A stretch of DNA of 16,952 nt, from assembly GCA_023247085.1 (NCBI GenBank), contig JAHFHC010000020.1, positions 1 through 16,952 of the forward strand, written 5' to 3'. Each line of letters begins with the position of its first letter. Within the stretch, counting starts at the first letter, position 1. A program made the translations under genes and the position numbers. A model generated the notes under the pieces. It saw nothing but the letters and a program-made list of their open reading frames with translations. It made no database searches and had not been told where the DNA came from. This DNA comes from Microcaldota archaeon. GTDB lineage: Archaea; Micrarchaeota; Micrarchaeia; Norongarragalinales; UBA8480. This document shows, one piece after another, positions 13,177 to 16,952 of this stretch.

Positions 13177-14820
13177 ATGCGTTTTCCTTTCTTTGCTTTG
13201 TTCGCGTTGCTGTTATTTTCTACATTCGCCGTAGCTACTGTTGATTTGGAGCCGAAGTTAATTGGTTCATCTAAAGCTGTGATTGAGATTACGTGGGATA
13301 TTGATTTTAATGGCCAGAGGCCAGCTAGTTCATCGTTTACTTCGTTTAATTTTCTTAACACGTCTTACCAGTCAGCGTCGTTTACTTCTTCCCTTCCTTT
13401 CACCACTAAAGTGGATGAATTTGAAAATAATTTGATTACTTTTCAGTTGAATCCGGCTTTGAATCGGCAAAATGTTACTTTGACTAGTATTGTTGATGTA
13501 ACTGATTCGCGGTTTTTTGAAGATGTTTCTGGTTCTATGGATCGCTACGTTGACAATAGTCAATATGTTGTGATTACGCCGGAGATAAGCGCAAAGGCTA
13601 GGGAGCTAATTGGCTCTGAACAAAATAAGTTCAAGCAAATGGCGATTTTGTCCGCGTGGGTGTATAACAATGTCCAGTATGATTTAGCATACAAGGATCG
13701 TTTGCTTCCAGCAAATGAAGTTTTTCAAGTCCGAAAAGGGGTTTGCAATGAGTTCAGTCACTTGCTAATTGCAATGGCTCGCAGCGTAGGAATACCTGCA
13801 CGTTTTTCAGCGGGTTATGTTTACAGTGGAGAGATCTGGGCGGCACATGCGTGGACTGAAGTTGCAATTGACGGCAAGTGGTACCCTTTTGACCCAACTT
13901 ATAACGAAGGAATTGTCCTTGATGCCACTCATTTTAAATTCGCTAATGGCGTTGACCAAGGTGATGTAGTTGAACAGCTTTCTGCAACTGGAGCGGTAGA
14001 CGTTAGTAAAGCGGTGCTTTTACGGTTGCATCGCATATCTTTTTTAGAACGAAATAATTTTGCCACTCCCCCAATTTTGCGAGTGCAGGTTTCAAATGTA
14101 ACGGCGGCTTCTAATTCAGTTCAACAAGTATCCGCCATGCTAAAGTCAACTTCAAATATTCCAGTTGCATATCCGCTTGACTTGGACGTGCCCGATGAAG
14201 TGAAAACTTTGACTGACCGCGCTACTTTGATTTACGTGTTGCCTGGTCAGGAAGTGTATGCTAATTGGAGTGTGTTAATGCCTCCAAATTTGAATAAGAG
14301 TTTTGTTTACACTTTTTCAGTCATAGTGCGTTCCCTTGGCGTATCTGCCACTAGCTCATTTCAGGCTCGTGAAGGCGCGCCGGTTTCGGTTTCTGCGTTG
14401 CAAGTAAAAGAAGTTCGTTTCAAACAACCAGATTCTTTATCGCTTTTAATTAAAAACTCAGGTAACACTGGTTTTTCAAACATATCCGTGCAAGTCACTT
14501 TATCTAATCAATCGTATAGCAAAGTTTTTTCACTTGAAGCGGGGAGGGAATCAGAAGTTTTGTTTTTGTTATCCGGTGCGAATTTCTCGCAACAAAACCA
14601 AGTCATGGTGCGGTTAACTGCAGAGGACTATTCTTTTGCACAGTCTTATTTGTTGAGCCCAGTTTCTACTCAAGTGCCTTTACTTCCACAGTTTAACTTA
14701 CAAACTAAGCGGGCTATTAGCGCAAATAGCCTTTTTGACCTCATTTACTCGAAATGGCAGTTCATAGCAATAATTTTAATATTACTAGTAGCGATTATAC
14801 TTGTAAAAATGCGATCGTAG
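13177..14820 (+). CDS. Membrane-anchored transglutaminase-like surface protein
   Basis: The 547-residue protein has a signal peptide (MRFPFFALFALLLFSTFAVA), an extracellular body and a C-terminal membrane helix (QFIAIILILLVAIILVKMRS). The transglutaminase-like core lies at about 140-250. Its catalytic triad is complete: C190 in KGVCNEFSHLLIAMA, H224 in WAAHAWTEV and D239 in WYPFDPTYNEG. Such domains in archaea act as proteases or amide-forming enzymes on the cell surface, and the substrate is unknown. Residues 290-500 are beta-rich, Ig-like repeats (LRVQVSNVTAASNSV, then SLSLLIKNSGNTGFSNISV). ATG 13177 gives a clean signal peptide, while an in-frame TTG at 13141 would add 12 residues. The last 10 nt are also the first 10 nt of tRNA-Gly, and the stop TAG is tRNA positions 8-10. 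Confidence 0.85.
   Translation: MRFPFFALFALLLFSTFAVATVDLEPKLIGSSKAVIEITWDIDFNGQRPASSSFTSFNFLNTSYQSASFTSSLPFTTKVDEFENNLITFQLNPALNRQNVTLTSIVDVTDSRFFEDVSGSMDRYVDNSQYVVITPEISAKARELIGSEQNKFKQMAILSAWVYNNVQYDLAYKDRLLPANEVFQVRKGVCNEFSHLLIAMARSVGIPARFSAGYVYSGEIWAAHAWTEVAIDGKWYPFDPTYNEGIVLDATHFKFANGVDQGDVVEQLSATGAVDVSKAVLLRLHRISFLERNNFATPPILRVQVSNVTAASNSVQQVSAMLKSTSNIPVAYPLDLDVPDEVKTLTDRATLIYVLPGQEVYANWSVLMPPNLNKSFVYTFSVIVRSLGVSATSSFQAREGAPVSVSALQVKEVRFKQPDSLSLLIKNSGNTGFSNISVQVTLSNQSYSKVFSLEAGRESEVLFLLSGANFSQQNQVMVRLTAEDYSFAQSYLLSPVSTQVPLLPQFNLQTKRAISANSLFDLIYSKWQFIAIILILLVAIILVKMRS
14774..14783 (+). promoter_or_regulatory. Possible internal promoter for tRNA-Gly
   Basis: TTTTAATATT lies inside the end of the transglutaminase gene, about 30 nt before the tRNA 5' end, the right distance for an archaeal TATA box. 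It falls in the codons of the membrane helix, so the AT-richness has another explanation. Confidence 0.3.
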
Positions 14821-14863
14821 TCTAGCCTGGTAGGACACTGCCTTGCCAAGGCAGAGGCTCGGG

Positions 14864-14911
14864 AAAGCCTTTTTTAATTCTTTTAAAAAAATTAATAGGG
14901 GTTTTCGAGAA
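14864..14911 (+). other. tRNA-Gly intron 1 (48 nt, position 53/54)
   Basis: The central helix CTCG (14858-14861) pairs perfectly with CGAG (14906-14909). The bulges are GGA (14862-14864) and AAT (14910-14912), and cutting them gives exactly the ends the T-arm needs. The intron body folds as a hairpin with AAGCCTTT and AGGGGTTT arms. The helix uses T-stem bases 49-51, so the T-stem cannot form until this intron leaves. Confidence 0.8.
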
Positions 14912-14917
14912 TTCAAA

Positions 14918-14952
14918 AACTATTTCCCTATAACTAGGGGAGTGGCTGGTCC
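14918..14952 (+). other. tRNA-Gly intron 2 (35 nt, position 59/60)
   Basis: The central helix TTCA (14912-14915, in the microexon) pairs with TGGT (14947-14950) over three positions (A-U, C-G, U-G) with one U-U mismatch. The bulges are AAA (14916-14918) and CCT (14951-14953). The body is an 11-bp hairpin, 14920-14930 with 14935-14945. The outer helix is the T-stem, available only after intron 1 is spliced. The position matches intron 3 of the tRNA-Phe gene. Confidence 0.7.
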
Positions 14953-14966
14953 TCCCGACGGTCGCA

Positions 14967-14983
14967 TTTTTTTCTTTTATTTT
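14967..14983 (+). terminator. T-rich tract after tRNA-Gly
   Basis: A run of seven Ts, a C, four Ts and further T-rich sequence follows the tRNA discriminator base directly. This is the standard form of an archaeal terminator. Confidence 0.6.
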
Positions 14984-15044
14984 GTTGAAAAAAGTGAAAA
15001 TAGCATAATATAGATATAACCGCAATAGTGAGGAGATGTAAAGT

Positions 15045-16058
15045 ATGAAAATTCAAAGTGATGCGATTTATTACGCGTTGATAATTGTGTTTGTAGGTGC
15101 AACCCTTTTCTTAGTTTCGCCGTATTTATTCAAGGCACCAAACTCGGCTAATATAATCACCACTCCAGACAAGCTGGTGCCAGTTGATTTAGTTGTGCTC
15201 ACCTCTTCAAAGTGCAAAGTGCTTTGCGAAACTAGTGCCGTTGAATCTAATATTGCCAATAATGTAGCATATTTGAATGTAACCCGCTTAGATGTGGAAA
15301 CGCAAGAAGGAAAGCGATTCGCAACGAACCATAATTTAACACTTGTTCCTGCTTATGTTTTTAGTTCAACTTTATCGCAGAGGCCTGAGTTCAGTAATTC
15401 AATTATAAATTTCTCACAATACGTGCGTAAAGTAAACGAAGGCTATGTTTTGAGTACGCTTGAAACTCAATCGGGGTATCTTTACAATAATGCGCCGTCT
15501 CTTTCTAGTGACTGGAAATTATTCGTAACTAGCTATAATCCAGCTTCACTGCGTTTTGAAAACGCTTCTCTAAACGTGTTGCGCAAGTTTAATGAATCTA
15601 TAAACTTTTCACTTCACTTTGTGGTAGGCGACGTTAACGGGACATTGTCTTCAATAGGCGGTCCAGTTGAATTAGTTGAAGATTCCATTCAATTATGCGC
15701 TTTGCAAAGCGGGAGCAAAAATGCATTAAATGCAATTAATTGCAGGTCAGAAGAGATACTTGGATGTTACAATTCTTCGCAGCAAGCATCTTTTTGTGCA
15801 CAAGTTTGGCAGCCATGCATGCAAGGCTGGGGGATTAATGATTCAGTTATAACCCGTTGTGTGCGCAGCCAAAACCACACCTTGCTAGCTAATGAAGCAC
15901 AAGTTGCAATTGACAACCGTATCATCGGGGTTCCAACTACAATTATTGGTAACCAGTATAAGTTGTTTGGCGGACGTTCTGAAAGTGATTTACTGTCAGC
16001 TATTTGTGGCGTTTACCCCTCTTTAGCTGGCTGCACTATCAGTGTGCGCCAGTCATAA
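15045..16058 (+). CDS. Membrane-anchored thioredoxin-fold (DsbA-like) protein
   Basis: The 337-residue protein has one N-terminal membrane helix (about 9-28) and an extracellular body. A first thioredoxin-like stretch (VDLVVLTSSKCKVLC, residues 47-61) carries two Cys with three residues between (C57, C61), unlike the normal CxxC. The C-terminal part has the cis-Pro loop of thioredoxin folds at P297 (IIGVPTTIIGN), followed by KLFGGRSESDLLSAIC as in DsbA-like proteins. Between them lies a Cys-rich stretch (about 215-280) with at least seven Cys. It may form or isomerise disulfides in surface proteins, but this is inference. A strong ribosome site (GAGGAGATG) precedes the ATG, and a TATA element (TAATATAGATATAA) sits at about 15005-15018. 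The next gene follows 44 nt after the stop. Confidence 0.75.
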   Translation: MKIQSDAIYYALIIVFVGATLFLVSPYLFKAPNSANIITTPDKLVPVDLVVLTSSKCKVLCETSAVESNIANNVAYLNVTRLDVETQEGKRFATNHNLTLVPAYVFSSTLSQRPEFSNSIINFSQYVRKVNEGYVLSTLETQSGYLYNNAPSLSSDWKLFVTSYNPASLRFENASLNVLRKFNESINFSLHFVVGDVNGTLSSIGGPVELVEDSIQLCALQSGSKNALNAINCRSEEILGCYNSSQQASFCAQVWQPCMQGWGINDSVITRCVRSQNHTLLANEAQVAIDNRIIGVPTTIIGNQYKLFGGRSESDLLSAICGVYPSLAGCTISVRQS

Positions 16059-16102
16059 GGAATTAAAACTCAACTAGCCTAAAAGGTTTGCAAGGAATAA
16101 TT

Positions 16103-16855
16103 ATGATAGTTCGACCAGATACTTTAACCGGCGTTTTTTGGCATGCGCTTGATAGTTATTCCCGTAATTTCAAGTTCCTACTGCTTTTCAGTATCCCGTT
16201 TGTAATAGTTTTTCCACTTGCGTTGATGTTGCCGAATTTCACTAGCCTTGGCGGTATATTCCTTCGTTTTGGCAGCATAAGTCGCGATATTGGTTTTCCT
16301 GAACTCGCTTTGATTTCACTTGCTTTTTGCATTTCACTCTTGTTGTTTTCTTTTGGGTTAGTTGCTATTAACATGGTTGTGAAAACAGAACGCACTTTGA
16401 AAACAATTACTTTTTACGAGTTTGAAAAAATCGAAGTGTACACTCTTAAACTCTTTGCTGTTTTCTTCACTGCGTTCATAATTTCTCTTGCTGCTAATAT
16501 TTTCTTGTATGAAAAAGGGTTGCATTCCACCTTAGGTGCGCTAATATCTTTCATTGCTGCACTCCTTGTTGTTTTTGCTCCACAAGCAATTGTTATGGAT
16601 AACCAACAAGCAAAACACGTTCCAAAAAACACGCTGTCAGTGATCTTGCACAAGTTTCCACTCTTTTTGAGTTATCTAGTTACTTCGGTAATCCTGATTT
16701 TGGTTCTCGGCCAACTAATGTTGTTCGCCGCCCCGCTTATCGGCGGCACAGTTAACGCCCAACTCTTCACTGTTCTTCTAAATGCAGTGATAATAGTCCC
16801 ATTTTTAGAAGTGTTGAAATCACAAGTCTACTTATCTAAATACTCGCTGCTCTAA
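16103..16855 (+). CDS. Multi-pass membrane protein, function unknown
   Basis: I do not recognise a family. The 250-residue protein has about six hydrophobic segments (near 25-45, 68-92, 112-134, 141-162, 184-208 and 212-235), with short polar links such as KTERTLKTITFYEFEKIEVYT. The opening, RPDTLTGVFWHALDSYSRNFKFLLLFSIPF, is a pattern seen in archaeal proteins related to the glycerophosphodiester phosphodiesterase membrane domain, but I see no catalytic residue. I chose ATG 16103, with AAGGAA 7 nt upstream. An in-frame TTG at 16088 would add five residues. It lies 44 nt after the thioredoxin-fold gene and is probably co-transcribed with it. Confidence 0.7.
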   Translation: MIVRPDTLTGVFWHALDSYSRNFKFLLLFSIPFVIVFPLALMLPNFTSLGGIFLRFGSISRDIGFPELALISLAFCISLLLFSFGLVAINMVVKTERTLKTITFYEFEKIEVYTLKLFAVFFTAFIISLAANIFLYEKGLHSTLGALISFIAALLVVFAPQAIVMDNQQAKHVPKNTLSVILHKFPLFLSYLVTSVILILVLGQLMLFAAPLIGGTVNAQLFTVLLNAVIIVPFLEVLKSQVYLSKYSLL

Positions 16856-16876
16856 CCGAATATAAGTTACGGTTAT
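16854..16876 (+). repeat. Inverted repeat at the end of the membrane-protein gene
   Basis: TAACCG (which includes the stop codon) and CGGTTA form a 6-bp stem around an 11-nt loop. No T-tract follows, so termination is doubtful. Confidence 0.3.
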
Positions 16877-16907
16877 ACAATAACTGCGTGTGCATAGGCA
16901 CAAATCG

Positions 16908-16952
16908 TTTTAAACTTGGGCTGTGCAATCGTCTTCTTACATTACTATGTCA
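16908..16952 (+). promoter_or_regulatory. Probable promoter and first codons of the next gene
   Basis: TTTTAAACTT at 16908-16917 resembles a TATA box, and an ATG (16947-16949, then TCA) follows about 35 nt later at the window edge. Whether a gene really starts here cannot be seen. Confidence 0.3.

Larger units (their letters stand above)
14811..14966 (+). tRNA. tRNA-Gly(GCC) with two introns in the T-loop
   Basis: Three exons (14811-14863, 14912-14917, 14953-14966) rebuild a 73-nt tRNA. Acceptor GCGATCG pairs with CGGTCGC (one U-G), and the discriminator is A. The D arm is GTCT/GGAC. The anticodon stem CTGCC/GGCAG is perfect around the loop TTGCCAA, giving anticodon GCC. The variable region is AGGC. 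The T-stem is TCGGG/CCCGA. The T-loop TTCAAAT exists only after both introns are removed: TTCAAA is a 6-nt microexon and the final T starts exon 3. No single-intron reading gives a canonical T-loop. CCA is not encoded. A T-rich run directly after the gene (14967-14983) would terminate it. The 5' end overlaps the upstream protein gene by 10 nt. Confidence 0.88.

Noticed and set aside
14864-14953. A single 83-nt intron in tRNA-Gly
   Set aside because: Every way of taking seven bases from the two ends of this stretch gives a T-loop without the TTC-A pattern (for example TGGTCCT or AAAGCCT). Only two introns give TTCAAAT.

Overview
The window comes from an archaeon, most likely a small-genome DPANN-type lineage (Diapherotrites or Micrarchaeota-like). 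This is judged from gene content and style, not from a marker tree. The archaea-only Glu-tRNA(Gln) amidotransferase pair GatD/GatE, exosome subunit Csl4, a stand-alone Elp3, a DUF373 membrane protein and a short archaeal triosephosphate isomerase are all present. Promoters are TATA-type and sit close to start codons, several genes look leaderless, and others use GGTGA or GGAG ribosome sites. Genes are tightly packed and base composition is AT-rich throughout. I see no insertion sequence, phage gene or CRISPR array.

Layout. Positions 1-1935 (minus) carry gatD and the start of gatE, overlapping as ATGA. A divergent VIT1-family iron/manganese transporter follows, then elp3 and a secreted Ig-like protein on the minus strand. 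Positions 5304-5969 lack a convincing protein gene. They hold a near-perfect TATA promoter on the plus strand in front of a long RNA-type hairpin, and a weaker promoter on the minus strand. Positions 5970-7667 are a two-gene minus-strand unit (DUF373 membrane protein and a deoxyribosyltransferase-like protein), divergent from a slipin/stomatin gene. Triosephosphate isomerase, a SpoIIM-like membrane protein (minus) and csl4 follow. Positions 11304-12296 encode a lipoprotein, and 12309-13016 an AbrB/PIN toxin-antitoxin pair with a perfect palindrome in its promoter. From 13177 to the end lies a cell-surface group: a membrane-anchored transglutaminase-like protein, a membrane-anchored thioredoxin-fold protein and a multi-pass membrane protein.

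The most striking content is two heavily interrupted tRNA genes. The gene at 10895-11141 is read as tRNA-Phe(GAA) broken by three introns (61, 50 and 62 nt) into four exons, the second only 7 nt long. The gene at 14811-14966 is read as tRNA-Gly(GCC) broken by two introns (48 and 35 nt), both in the T-loop, leaving a 6-nt microexon. Four of the five introns have a bulge-helix-bulge or close variant that I could draw by hand, and both genes rebuild to the same T-loop, TTCAAAT. Base pairing implies an obligatory splicing order in each. The tRNA-Gly gene also overlaps the transglutaminase gene by 10 nt, so the protein's stop codon is the conserved U8-A9-G10 of the tRNA.

Functionally the window is mostly housekeeping: tRNA charging (GatDE), tRNA wobble modification (Elp3), RNA decay (Csl4), glycolysis or gluconeogenesis (Tpi) and metal transport, plus envelope proteins of unknown role and one toxin-antitoxin module.
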